Shown here: positions 19,036 to 28,318 of the stretch, piece by piece | Numbering within the stretch: the stretch's first letter is position 1 | Layout: the number at the start of each line of letters is the position of its first letter | Assembly (NCBI GenBank): GCA_030622755.1 | Contig: JAUXFT010000008.1 | Span: 1 to 53,861, forward strand | Direction of reading: 5' to 3' | Source of the DNA: Aestuariirhabdus sp. | GTDB lineage: Bacteria > Pseudomonadota > Gammaproteobacteria > Pseudomonadales > Aestuariirhabdaceae | DNA length: 53,861 nucleotides | Program-made: the position numbers and the translations under genes | Notes under the pieces: model-generated | Told to the model about the DNA's origin: nothing | The model's input: the letters and a program-made list of their open reading frames with translations, nothing else | Databases searched by the model: none

Positions 19036-19095
19036 TCAGTTTATAGCCTGAATTTTCACGCAGTATTGATTAAAAAATATGAATCCCTGAGCGCT

Positions 19096-19560
19096 TTAAC
19101 TTCCAGTACCAAGCGCTAGTATCATGCTTTCCAGATGATCAAGATCCGGAATAATCGCATCCTCACCACTCAGATGAACCATCATCGCGGTACATTCACC
19201 GAGTTCCCCCTCTTGCTGAACCGCATCTTCTGGTCCAACCCTGACGGCATGAGGAATACCCTCAGCGGCAACAGCATAGAATGGTAATTCATCCCTACCA
19301 CTAATTCCGTTAAAAACAATGGTTCGCTCTGCAAGCTGTTCTACATCGTAGGATTCTCCATTTGCTGCTTCAAAACTAACGAGAGGAATCTGCACGTCAC
19401 GCCAGATAATGGTACCTAAATACCAATCTGGAGTGTCTGCCTGTAACTCTGGTGATTCATAACCAATCAGCTCTGCAACACTGACGTTTGGAACCAGCAG
19501 CTGTTTGTCTCTCAACGGAACCATCAAACCAGCGATGAAGCCTTCTGTCGTTTCACTCAT
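19096..19560 (-). CDS. chpC: CheW-like adaptor of the Pil-Chp system, ChpC
   Basis: This is a 154-residue protein with a single CheW-type SH3-like fold (QLLVPNVSVAELIGYE, WYLGTIIWRDVQIPLVSFE). Such adaptors link chemoreceptors to the histidine kinase. It is the last gene of the minus-strand Pil-Chp operon, about 30 bases after chpB, which matches the position of ChpC in Pseudomonas. It is shorter and more divergent than PilI, the operon's other adaptor, and may connect a different receptor. The assignment depends mainly on position and fold. Confidence 0.85.
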   Translation of the reverse strand: MSETTEGFIAGLMVPLRDKQLLVPNVSVAELIGYESPELQADTPDWYLGTIIWRDVQIPLVSFEAANGESYDVEQLAERTIVFNGISGRDELPFYAVAAEGIPHAVRVGPEDAVQQEGELGECTAMMVHLSGEDAIIPDLDHLESMILALGTGS

Positions 19561-19589
19561 TAATACACCTGTGCTTTTATACCCGTGAT

Positions 19590-20639
19590 CTATACCTGTG
19601 ATCGTGCCTTGTTTTGCTGCACTTCGCCTGCTACTTGCCTAATTAGTCTTTCTGCCAATTCTCGTGGCGAACCTCTGAAACTGCAATAACCATCTTTGCA
19701 TATCGCATCTGGCATAGTACTACTCTCACTACTGTCTGCCGCCTGAGCCCAGACCGGCGCGCCAATTTTATTATATGTCAGACTGGCGTCCACCCCATCT
19801 TCACCCATGCCGGAAAAGATGATGGCACCACTGCCACTGCCAAAGCGGCGCAATATATTCATCATGACCTGGCCAATATTGGGCTGATAAGGACCCGCCC
19901 ATTCTCGTCCCGTCCCCTCAAGGCAAGCTTGCTGATTAAACAAAATCTCTTGCTCAACGGTTGCCAGCACTACCTTTCCGTATTCCAACTTAGTGCCATC
20001 TCCGCCAATAACCACGTCGAAGACGCTATGACGACCTATGGTATCTGCTAAGACCTGCTGGAATCCGCCATCAATATGCTGGGCATAGACAAAGGCTACT
20101 GGTAATCCCGCGGGTAAAGCGTCCAGAAATTCTTTAACGGCGCTCGGTCCACCCAGTGAAGCGCCTAAAAGCCATACTCTTGTTGGAATCGAATTGGCTA
20201 ACTCCAGATTACGTAAACTATCCGGTAATGCTAATGGTGGTTGCTTGGGTCTTCCTGCAGGTAAACGGGAATAATCAACGACATCAGGTACCTGTACCCG
20301 TTTCAGTTGTTCAGACAATTTACTCAAAAAGCGCCGCTTCCATTGTGGATATTCGTCGCTGTTTTGCACGGGAGCCTGACCGTCCCCAATTAACACCGGA
20401 GCATCAATAGTCCCAAGGATTAAATCCAGAAAATCGTCAAAACCTTCATCCAGGGTTAAGTCGACATACCACAGGTCTACAGGTACTTGCAGATCACTAC
20501 CAGTGAACTTCCAGGGGCTGGTGTTGACGCTGACCTGCATTCCCTGATCAGCCAATAAAGTACCGATCAGATGTTGCTGTAACGAAGTATCAGCGATAAC
20601 TCCGATACTGATCGCCTGATCACTAATGCTGCTGTTCAT
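19590..20639 (-). CDS. chpB: CheB-type protein-glutamate methylesterase, ChpB
   Basis: This 349-residue protein should demethylate receptor glutamates, most likely those of PilJ. The C-terminal methylesterase domain (about residues 150-335) has the catalytic pieces: Ser in LLGASLGGPSAV, His in VYAQHID and Asp in FSGMGEDGVDA. The N-terminal ~120 residues resemble a receiver domain only loosely, and I see no standard phospho-acceptor pattern. That fits ChpB proteins that lack normal receiver function. Its start overlaps the end of chpA by 17 bases, so translation is coupled. Its counterpart methyltransferase is PilK upstream. Confidence 0.9.
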   Translation of the reverse strand: MNSSISDQAISIGVIADTSLQQHLIGTLLADQGMQVSVNTSPWKFTGSDLQVPVDLWYVDLTLDEGFDDFLDLILGTIDAPVLIGDGQAPVQNSDEYPQWKRRFLSKLSEQLKRVQVPDVVDYSRLPAGRPKQPPLALPDSLRNLELANSIPTRVWLLGASLGGPSAVKEFLDALPAGLPVAFVYAQHIDGGFQQVLADTIGRHSVFDVVIGGDGTKLEYGKVVLATVEQEILFNQQACLEGTGREWAGPYQPNIGQVMMNILRRFGSGSGAIIFSGMGEDGVDASLTYNKIGAPVWAQAADSSESSTMPDAICKDGYCSFRGSPRELAERLIRQVAGEVQQNKARSQV

Positions 20640-23600
20640 CCGCTTTCAACAGTTGATCAATAGTCGCTAACAGTTCTGCCTCCTGGAAAGGTTTGCCCAG
20701 ATACTCATTTACACCTAGCGAGAAAGCACGCTCACGGTGCTTCTCACCGGTGCGTGAAGTAATCATGATGATCGGTAGATCGCCGAGTCTCTTGTCGTTT
20801 TTAACCGAACTGGCCACTTCAAATCCATCCATACGCGGCATTTCAATATCCAGCAGCATTACGTCTGGTATGGTATCTTGCAGCTGTGAAATAGCATCTA
20901 CACCATCTTTGGCCAGGAGTACCTCATAGCCCTGACGCTCGAGTAGTCTAGAGGTTACCTTTCTCACCGTTACCGAATCATCTACCACCATAACAACCGG
21001 TTGACGTGTTTCTTCTTTAACTTCAACTACTTCAGCATCTACAGTAATACCCATAGGTAGCGCCTGATGTGCAAAATCGCTGCGGATCATTGCCACCAGA
21101 TCCAGAATGATAACCACCCGACCATCACCCAAAATGGTTGCGCCTGACACGCCAGCTACCCCGGAAAACTGTGCTCCCATGGTCTTAACCACGATCTCAC
21201 GGCTTCCTGCCAAGGAGTCCACCTGAAGTGCAACAGAGTGCTCCGCTCCTCGAGTCAGTAGTACAGGCAGCGGAGTTGTCACACCTTCCATAGAAGGCTG
21301 GGCTCGTTGCTTCATTACTTCGCCAAGGTATCTGACCTGGTAACCCTCGCCCGCGTAATCAAATTCAAGCGAAGGATCATTGTAATAGGCTTCAAGTTCA
21401 TAAGGACTGATACGCAATACGCCTTCAATGGTATTCAGCGGGATGGCATAGAGATCATCCCCCATGTACACCATGAGCGCCCGGTTAACCGAGACGGTAA
21501 AGGGCAAGCGGACTATAAATGTGGTTCCCTCACCATACTTTGAATGAATGGTTACGTTACCGCCCAATTGCTTGATTTCGGAGTGCACCACATCCATGCC
21601 CACCCCGCGACCGGAGATCTGGGTAACCTCTTTAGCCGTAGAGAATCCTGCCTGAACAATGAATTGCATGACTTCATGATCCGTCAGGCTGGAGCCCTCA
21701 TCCATTAATCCCCGCTCTATGGCTTTCTTTCTTACTGCTGGCAGGTTTATTCCCTGACCATCGTCACTGAGACGCAAAACAACATCGCCACCTTCGCGAG
21801 AAAATGCGATTCGAATATGCCCCTTCCTGGACTTGCCCGCGTCACCTCGAGAATCAGCGTCACTCTCAATACCGTGGTCGACTGCATTTCGCAGCATATG
21901 CTCAAGCGGTGCTACCATACGTTCCATAACGGTACGATCCATCTCACCGTCAGCATTGATTACTTCGAGCTCTACTTTCTTGCCCAGCTCACCTGACACC
22001 TGGCGAACGATGCGGCGTAAACGAGGCATCATGCGATTGAATGGCACCATTCGGGTGTGCATCAATCCCTCTTGTAACTCAGTATTGATACGACCCTGTT
22101 GTAGCAACAAGGTTTCAGCATCTCGTGCTTTGTTTGACAGCCCATCCTTAAGGTCCATCAAGTCAGTCGCAGATTCCACCAGAGAACGTGATAACTGCGC
22201 CAATTCGGAATATTGGTCCATCTCCAAAGGATCAAATTCCAAATCACGGCTGCCGTGTTCCAGTTCGTAGCGCGAGATAATCTGCGTCTGCGTTTCTATG
22301 TCCAGGCGACGCAGCTGCTCACGTACCCGATTAATGGTGGAATTCATCTCATCCAGCGTGAAACCAAAATCGCTGACTTCCTGCTCAACACGTCCTCGGG
22401 AGATACTGGTTTCACCCGCCAGATTTACCAGGTTTTCCAAAACGTCCGCTGAGATTTTCACCATCTCCTGTGGCATTCGTCGAGGTTGTTTCAGTACTTC
22501 TGCCGCACCCATTACTGCCGGTGTTTTTTGTGCAGCAGGAACTGCTGGCGTTCCCCGAGGCACAAAAGGTAAAACCTCTGCTCTCGGCTCTTCATTCGAG
22601 GGGACACTAACCGTGGCAACATCCTGTGCTTTTTCTGGTTCTATTGCCGCATCGCCCTGCACTTGCGCTCGAATATTTTTCAAATGTTTAAATAGCAGAT
22701 CCTGACGAGCCATAACATCTTCAAAAAATCCCTGAGGAAGATTCTGTAAATCCTGTTGCGCATGAGTAACCAGTATTTCAAAATCATGGGTGAAGTCACC
22801 GAGGATTTTGATTGCTGCCATCCGAGCTCCACCCTTTAGAGTGTGAAGCTGCCTCATCAACTCTTCCGCGGCCTTCTGGTTTTGAGGATCTTTACTCCAG
22901 GCTTCACAGCTCTGCTCAACACCTTCTTGAAGATCATCCGCTTCTTCCAGGAAAATCTCTAAAATATCAGCATCCATCTCATTCAAATCAAGCTGATCAA
23001 AACAAATTTCAGAATCCGCTTCTGCGCTAATCTCTTCCTGTTCACTTTCGCAAGCAACTACTTCCGACCTGCTTTCTTCTGTAGTTTCATCGCAGCGAGC
23101 GTCTGGAGCTGTTTCATTTTTTTGTTCAGCTTTCTTAATTTCAACGCTTGCTGAAGGATTTGCCCTATAGTGACTGATGGCGTCGATTAACGATTGTGCC
23201 GGCACACAGCTACCGGTTGAAGCTATGTCATCCAGTTGATCAGCCAGGCGGTCATGGCATGTCTGCATTAAATCGAACAATGCTTGCGATGTTTCGTAAC
23301 GACCATCACCAAACCCTTCATACAAGAATTCCAGCTCATGGCTAAGATCTCCAATTGGAGATATCTCTGCCATTCTTGCGCCCCCTTTGAGGGTATGCAG
23401 GTCTCGCTGAAGTTGATCCACCTCGCCTTTCCTACTGCTATCTTCCATCCAGTTATTAAGAGAAGACGAAGTTCGCTCCATAATATCGGACGCTTCTTCC
23501 AGGAAGATTTCTATGAGCTCGGGATCCGCATCAAACATAATGCGCTCTTCGCCAGCAGCGCAATCTATTTTATCAGCAGGCTCCTGAACAACGTCCAATC

Positions 23601-26600
23601 CGGTTTCAGCCGACTCGTCCATTGATATTTCTTCAACTACTTCTGCTACTTCTGCTACTTCTGCTACTTCTGCTACTTCTGCTACTTCTGCTACTTCGAT
23701 AGCAGTGTCATCGGTCGCATCCATTACTGGTAGAGGTATTTCTACCTCTTCAGAGATAATTTCCCCACCACCGAACCGGGATTGTAGATCCGCCAAAAGC
23801 TCTACACTGTCGAGCTCTATCTCTTCATCTACCGCATAGTTTTCGAACGATCTATCAGTTTCTAATTCTGAGCCTGCCTGTTCATTTATTGGTGTTGACT
23901 CTGGCTCAACAAGCTCTGTATTTTGCTCGTTAGAATCAAGCGTTGTTGTCTCATCCACGCCCGGGGTCACGACGGACAATATTGGCTGATGCTTTTGTTG
24001 GGTATCTAAAAATATCCTATTGCCCAGACGTGTCATCAATTCTTTGGGTTCTTCTACTGCCTGCTGTGCCGCCATTTGATCAAGCATATGAATCAATTGT
24101 TCATGTGATTCATATAGATCAGCTCTCAGCTCTTCGCTTATCGCCAATTCGTTTATTGTTAAGGCGCTATAAACAGATCTCAATAACTCTCCCAACGCAG
24201 CGACTGGAGAAAGATCAGCCATCAAAGCAGTACGTGACAGAGTATCAAGTTCTTTTTGTAATGCAGCATACAGATCGTCTTGCTGACAGTGTTCAGACCA
24301 TTGCGGTAGCCAGTCCTGAACATCCAGCAACAGGTCCATTCCCTCACTCAGAAATACGGTTAAGGCTTGGGTATCATAGCCGTTTTCTTCGTCTTCTTCC
24401 CGCTTCGCCTCGAGGTAGCGACTCTGTAATTCATGCAGTTGTTCCAGGTACTCATTACTCCCCGGAATCACCAGCCCGGCATCATCAAATAGTCGGTCCA
24501 ACCCACCCTGAACCAATACAATACCTTGTTCCAGAGCGCCCACGATTACGTGATCGGCCTTTATCAGGTTTCCCCGCAGCTCCTTAATAAGTTTTTCAAG
24601 CGGTGACACTACGTTTGCTATGGGGGTGATGCCCGCCATATATGCACTGCCTTTCAGGGTATGTAAGGCACGTTGTAGATCTTCGGTTATAGTCAGGGAA
24701 TGCTGTTTAAGCTGATGCGCATTCACAAATTCTCGTGCTGCTTGCAGGTGAGTCTCTGCTTCACCTTTGAAAATATCAAGTAGCTCAGATTCAGCATCAT
24801 CTTCGCTGTTAAGCTCAATGACGTTTTCCGACGACTCCTCTTTTAACTTCAGCAGAGAACCTTCAGTTTCTTCGCTTTCCTGTGTTTCAGTGCCGAAATC
24901 AGCATCCGAGACCGCGGCACATTCATCCGTAACCACGCCACCATCTACTGCAGGAGCATTCCATTCCTGCCCGTTCGCGTAGGCCTCCGCCTCTTCACGA
25001 TAAAGACGAACCTGATCTGTTTCCTTTTGTGTGTTCTGTTTGAAATCTTCTAATAAAGACGGGATTAAACCACGTACTCGCTCAATCAAATCAAACACAC
25101 TAGCCGTCGGTGTAATTGTTTTATCAATAACTCGATTGAGCATAGTTTCAATTGACCAGGAAAGTTCACCGACAACTATCGCCCGAACCATCCTGCCACT
25201 ACCTTTTAAGGTGTGAAATGCCCTTCGGATTTCTGTTAACGCTGAATCACCCTGAACATTGGCCTGCCATTTCGGTAAATACTCGGCAATTGTTTCGAGG
25301 ACCTCTTCGACTTCCTCGATAAATATTTCAATAACCTCTTCATCGATCAAGTCATCTTCCTGATCGTCTTCTTGTACAGCCTGCTTGTCTTCTACAATAA
25401 CGGGTTCAGCCGCCAACTCTTCCGTGAAGTCTTCCTGAAGTTCAACTATGCCTTCATCAGCATCAATGGTTTCAGGATCAACTGCTTCAACTATATGCTC
25501 AGATAGATGTTCAGAGAATTCAGGCTGCTTTTCAGTTCCATCAGTAGCCGTTTGTTGCTCTGCGCTTTCTAATTCATTCACTATGAAAGCATCTATTTCA
25601 TGAACTATATCTTGCTGCACTATATTTTGCTGAACGTCTTCCGCAGGCTCTTTTATAACCTCTTGAATGGTCTCTGGATCATCCTCTGATGCCACTTCTG
25701 CATCACCACCACAGCCAAGCAGTAGCAAGCTCTCATCCGCCACATCGAGTAGTATGTCAGCTTGTTCCGCAGTCTCTTCTGTTAAACGCTCGAGGTAGTA
25801 TTCAATGCTTGCAATGACATCTGCCAACGTGTCCAGAACAGGCCAGTCGGGAATGGTTTGAGAAGCTATAAGCTCATTACGAATAAAACCAGAACACGCT
25901 TTCAGTTGAGCCGCCGGACGAGGCAGTGGAATCATTGCCAGGCCACCACGTACCGTATCCAGCACTTGTGGCACTTCGTCTAACTTGCTGTGATCCCACT
26001 TGGAACCAATAAACTGTACAATGGCATCCTTAGCCTGCTCCAAACCATTGCGTGCTTCACGCACAACAACTTTGTGAACATCACTCAGTTCCGTAGCAGG
26101 CATGTCAGTAAGACTGCTACCCGCCTGGCCCCCTTCATTTTCTTCCATCGCGGAAAGTGTGGCCTCTACATAAAGCAGTGAACCCGCAATATCCATCAGC
26201 ACCGCATCATCAAGAGTTCTTTCTCGATCCACGATCTCTTGCAGTAAATCCAGCTGCTCCTGTAAAACTTTGCGGGGAGCACCTAACCCCATAACGGCCA
26301 TAGCGTCAGATATTTGTTTTAACGCAGGAAGTTGTTCCGCAAGCACTTGTGTATCGTTGGATTCGGAACGTACAAACAGATCCAGTGAATCTTTTACAGA
26401 AACTAATTCTTCAGTTAACGCTGCAACAACAGAACCTACTGCCTCACGATCAGGCCCCGACATTAACTGTCGCTGTTGGTCTACTATTTCTTCATCGGGC
26501 AACGCGTCATCAAGCCCAAACTTATCTTTTATTTCGCGAATTCTCAGCGTTTCATCTTCTGCTTTAGCGACATAGTAAAGCAGGTTTTTGATCAGCTCTT

Positions 26601-27387
26601 CAGGTGCAGGCTGGTTTAGAGCTTCTGCGCCACCTTTCATCACTCTACGTAACTCACCATCTACCTGGCGTAACAAATGCCGGATGGAAGTACTCATCGG
26701 AATTGCACCGCTTGTGAGTCCCTCTATCACGCCCGAGCAAATCCACCATAACTGACCAATAGGCGTTTTTAATAAAAGCCCTTCAAGACGAGTAAAAACC
26801 TTCTCCATAAATTCGAGATTTTCGTCTTTATTATCACCCCGCAAAACACCCACAAGTGCAAACTGGTACATTTGTCGTAACTTGCTTATTAATGCCGTGA
26901 AATTGTCCCCACTAAATCGCTTAAGAGCGGCTATGGGAAGTTTCGGATTAATGTTTTTTAAATTAGGTTTAAACAACGCTGTTTCTGATAACAAACTACC
27001 GCCACGAGCGGCTCGCATATCATTCAGAACAGGCATCAAAATGACAGGAAGATCACGGCGGCCAGCCTGTACTCGCTCCAGGTAAATAGGCAATTGCAAA
27101 ATCGCCTGCATTAACACCTGGTAGGCTTCTTCCGGATTGCTTACCTGGCTATTCATAATAGCCTGAGCAAGCATCTCCATCTCTTCTGCAAGCAACCCTG
27201 CACCGTAAAACTCAACCATCTGTAACGTGCCATGAACCTGATGAATATAGTTCAAGCAAAAACGTATACGCGTTGCATCTTCGGGGTTTTCTGCATAGGA
27301 CTCCAGAGCCTGGCGCGCCTGCTTTAAGGTCTCTTGAATTTCGCCCTTGACCCAATCCAGGGCGACATAGTCGTGGTGATCAGCCAT
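20623..27387 (-). CDS. chpA: hybrid chemotaxis histidine kinase ChpA (PilL) of the twitching system
   Basis: This is a 2254-residue CheA-type kinase that controls type IV pilus extension, retraction and surface sensing. An N-terminal FimL-like Hpt has IHQVHGT (His49). Four canonical Hpt sites read HTLKGS or HTLKGG (His725, His909, His1331, His1515). At least two more segments look like Hpt domains with Asp in place of His (VLDTVRGGLAMI and LDTLSRTALMAD). Then follow the dimerisation helices, the ATPase domain (HMLRNAVDHGIE, DDGQGINL, GRGVGMDVV), a CheW-like domain (ALMVYMGDDLYAIPL), and a C-terminal receiver (VVDDSVTVRK, LLDIEMPRMDG). Acidic linkers join the Hpt modules, and one contains a Val-Ala-Glu repeat. 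It is slightly shorter than the Pseudomonas protein. The ATG at 27387 lies about 20 bases after pilK. Confidence 0.95.
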   Translation of the reverse strand: MADHHDYVALDWVKGEIQETLKQARQALESYAENPEDATRIRFCLNYIHQVHGTLQMVEFYGAGLLAEEMEMLAQAIMNSQVSNPEEAYQVLMQAILQLPIYLERVQAGRRDLPVILMPVLNDMRAARGGSLLSETALFKPNLKNINPKLPIAALKRFSGDNFTALISKLRQMYQFALVGVLRGDNKDENLEFMEKVFTRLEGLLLKTPIGQLWWICSGVIEGLTSGAIPMSTSIRHLLRQVDGELRRVMKGGAEALNQPAPEELIKNLLYYVAKAEDETLRIREIKDKFGLDDALPDEEIVDQQRQLMSGPDREAVGSVVAALTEELVSVKDSLDLFVRSESNDTQVLAEQLPALKQISDAMAVMGLGAPRKVLQEQLDLLQEIVDRERTLDDAVLMDIAGSLLYVEATLSAMEENEGGQAGSSLTDMPATELSDVHKVVVREARNGLEQAKDAIVQFIGSKWDHSKLDEVPQVLDTVRGGLAMIPLPRPAAQLKACSGFIRNELIASQTIPDWPVLDTLADVIASIEYYLERLTEETAEQADILLDVADESLLLLGCGGDAEVASEDDPETIQEVIKEPAEDVQQNIVQQDIVHEIDAFIVNELESAEQQTATDGTEKQPEFSEHLSEHIVEAVDPETIDADEGIVELQEDFTEELAAEPVIVEDKQAVQEDDQEDDLIDEEVIEIFIEEVEEVLETIAEYLPKWQANVQGDSALTEIRRAFHTLKGSGRMVRAIVVGELSWSIETMLNRVIDKTITPTASVFDLIERVRGLIPSLLEDFKQNTQKETDQVRLYREEAEAYANGQEWNAPAVDGGVVTDECAAVSDADFGTETQESEETEGSLLKLKEESSENVIELNSEDDAESELLDIFKGEAETHLQAAREFVNAHQLKQHSLTITEDLQRALHTLKGSAYMAGITPIANVVSPLEKLIKELRGNLIKADHVIVGALEQGIVLVQGGLDRLFDDAGLVIPGSNEYLEQLHELQSRYLEAKREEDEENGYDTQALTVFLSEGMDLLLDVQDWLPQWSEHCQQDDLYAALQKELDTLSRTALMADLSPVAALGELLRSVYSALTINELAISEELRADLYESHEQLIHMLDQMAAQQAVEEPKELMTRLGNRIFLDTQQKHQPILSVVTPGVDETTTLDSNEQNTELVEPESTPINEQAGSELETDRSFENYAVDEEIELDSVELLADLQSRFGGGEIISEEVEIPLPVMDATDDTAIEVAEVAEVAEVAEVAEVAEVVEEISMDESAETGLDVVQEPADKIDCAAGEERIMFDADPELIEIFLEEASDIMERTSSSLNNWMEDSSRKGEVDQLQRDLHTLKGGARMAEISPIGDLSHELEFLYEGFGDGRYETSQALFDLMQTCHDRLADQLDDIASTGSCVPAQSLIDAISHYRANPSASVEIKKAEQKNETAPDARCDETTEESRSEVVACESEQEEISAEADSEICFDQLDLNEMDADILEIFLEEADDLQEGVEQSCEAWSKDPQNQKAAEELMRQLHTLKGGARMAAIKILGDFTHDFEILVTHAQQDLQNLPQGFFEDVMARQDLLFKHLKNIRAQVQGDAAIEPEKAQDVATVSVPSNEEPRAEVLPFVPRGTPAVPAAQKTPAVMGAAEVLKQPRRMPQEMVKISADVLENLVNLAGETSISRGRVEQEVSDFGFTLDEMNSTINRVREQLRRLDIETQTQIISRYELEHGSRDLEFDPLEMDQYSELAQLSRSLVESATDLMDLKDGLSNKARDAETLLLQQGRINTELQEGLMHTRMVPFNRMMPRLRRIVRQVSGELGKKVELEVINADGEMDRTVMERMVAPLEHMLRNAVDHGIESDADSRGDAGKSRKGHIRIAFSREGGDVVLRLSDDGQGINLPAVRKKAIERGLMDEGSSLTDHEVMQFIVQAGFSTAKEVTQISGRGVGMDVVHSEIKQLGGNVTIHSKYGEGTTFIVRLPFTVSVNRALMVYMGDDLYAIPLNTIEGVLRISPYELEAYYNDPSLEFDYAGEGYQVRYLGEVMKQRAQPSMEGVTTPLPVLLTRGAEHSVALQVDSLAGSREIVVKTMGAQFSGVAGVSGATILGDGRVVIILDLVAMIRSDFAHQALPMGITVDAEVVEVKEETRQPVVMVVDDSVTVRKVTSRLLERQGYEVLLAKDGVDAISQLQDTIPDVMLLDIEMPRMDGFEVASSVKNDKRLGDLPIIMITSRTGEKHRERAFSLGVNEYLGKPFQEAELLATIDQLLKADEQQH
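23632..23694 (-). repeat. 9-bp in-frame minisatellite inside chpA
   Basis: Six perfect copies of TTCTGCTAC (plus-strand reading, 23641-23694) are preceded by one imperfect copy (23632-23640). On the coding strand they give repeated Glu-Val-Ala in an acidic linker between two Hpt modules. Because the unit is a multiple of three, copy-number change alters linker length without breaking the frame. Confidence 0.95.
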
Positions 27388-27410
27388 AGTTACTCCAGGA
27401 ATCCTCTCAC

Positions 27411-28268
27411 TTATTCACCTACCCGTTTGCGAAATGCCAGGGTATCCGAATCATCAACCCGCTCCACGTCAGGATGAATCCAATCAACCACCTCTCCAAG
27501 ACCAATAACCAACAACCCACCGGGAGCGAGCCTTTCAACCAGCAGGTTAAGAATCTCTTTACGCCTCCAACGACGAAAGTAGATCAGCAGGTTCTGACAA
27601 TAGATAAGGTCCATGCCATACATTGGTGATTTGGCGAGTTCAAGTACATTTACTTGCGAGAAACACACTCTGTCCCTCAACTCATTAACAACTTGATAGC
27701 GGCTTTCATCCAGAGGCACAAAAAAATCATTCAAGCGCTTCATGGAAATAAACTCTAATTTCCTTCCTGAATAAGTCGCCTGTCGAGCCCTGGTTAGTGC
27801 TGGAGCACTAATATCAGTTGCTGTAACACCAAAATAGCAGTCAGTTTTTTCCAGCTCTTCCTGTGCCAACATTGCTAATGAATACGGCTCTTCTCCAGTG
27901 GAACAGCCAACACTCCAGATCTCAATGGCCGATCTATTTTTTTGTTTTGCTTTTTCACGGAAAAACTTTTGTACCAGATCATAGGATGCTGGATGCCTGA
28001 AAAAACTGGTTTCCTGTACGGTTAACCGATCTACAAGCAGCGCCCATTCCATCGCACCGGGTGGATTTTCTGCCACACGCTCATAATAATTTTGGTAATC
28101 GTTCAACCCGAGTTCGCGCATTCGCGCGCCTACACCTGTTTGCAAAAAGACCTTGCGTTGCTCAGTGATACGCATACCTGTTCGATCTTCAAGCAGGGTA
28201 CGCCACTGAGCAAACTGATCTTGATCCATCTCCGGTAACGGCTGTATCGACCATTCTTTTGTCATCAT
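27411..28268 (-). CDS. pilK: CheR-type chemoreceptor methyltransferase PilK
   Basis: This is a ~285-residue SAM-dependent enzyme that methylates glutamates on the receptor PilJ. The N-terminal helical CheR domain is followed by LTVQETSFFRHPASYD and the SAM site IEIWSVGCSTGEEPYSLAMLAQEEL. Next come TATDISAPALTRARQATY, MYGMDLIYCQNLLIYFRR and GGLLVIGLGEVV. I start at the first of two adjacent ATG codons (28268); the frame is open from a TTG at 28304, giving 297 residues. It lies between pilJ and chpA in the Pil-Chp operon. Confidence 0.9.
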   Translation of the reverse strand: MMTKEWSIQPLPEMDQDQFAQWRTLLEDRTGMRITEQRKVFLQTGVGARMRELGLNDYQNYYERVAENPPGAMEWALLVDRLTVQETSFFRHPASYDLVQKFFREKAKQKNRSAIEIWSVGCSTGEEPYSLAMLAQEELEKTDCYFGVTATDISAPALTRARQATYSGRKLEFISMKRLNDFFVPLDESRYQVVNELRDRVCFSQVNVLELAKSPMYGMDLIYCQNLLIYFRRWRRKEILNLLVERLAPGGLLVIGLGEVVDWIHPDVERVDDSDTLAFRKRVGE

Positions 28269-28318
28269 TCTATATGGTCCGAATCCTGGTAAATCACAAC
28301 GCAATAATTACGCTGTAA

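Noticed and set aside
23632-23694. CRISPR-like repeat array
   Set aside because: The repeats are only 9 bp, contiguous without spacers, and lie in frame within chpA. This is a minisatellite.
23943-24587. 214-codon plus-strand frame
   Set aside because: It is antisense to chpA, whose Hpt motifs are unmistakable there. The translation is low in recognisable structure.
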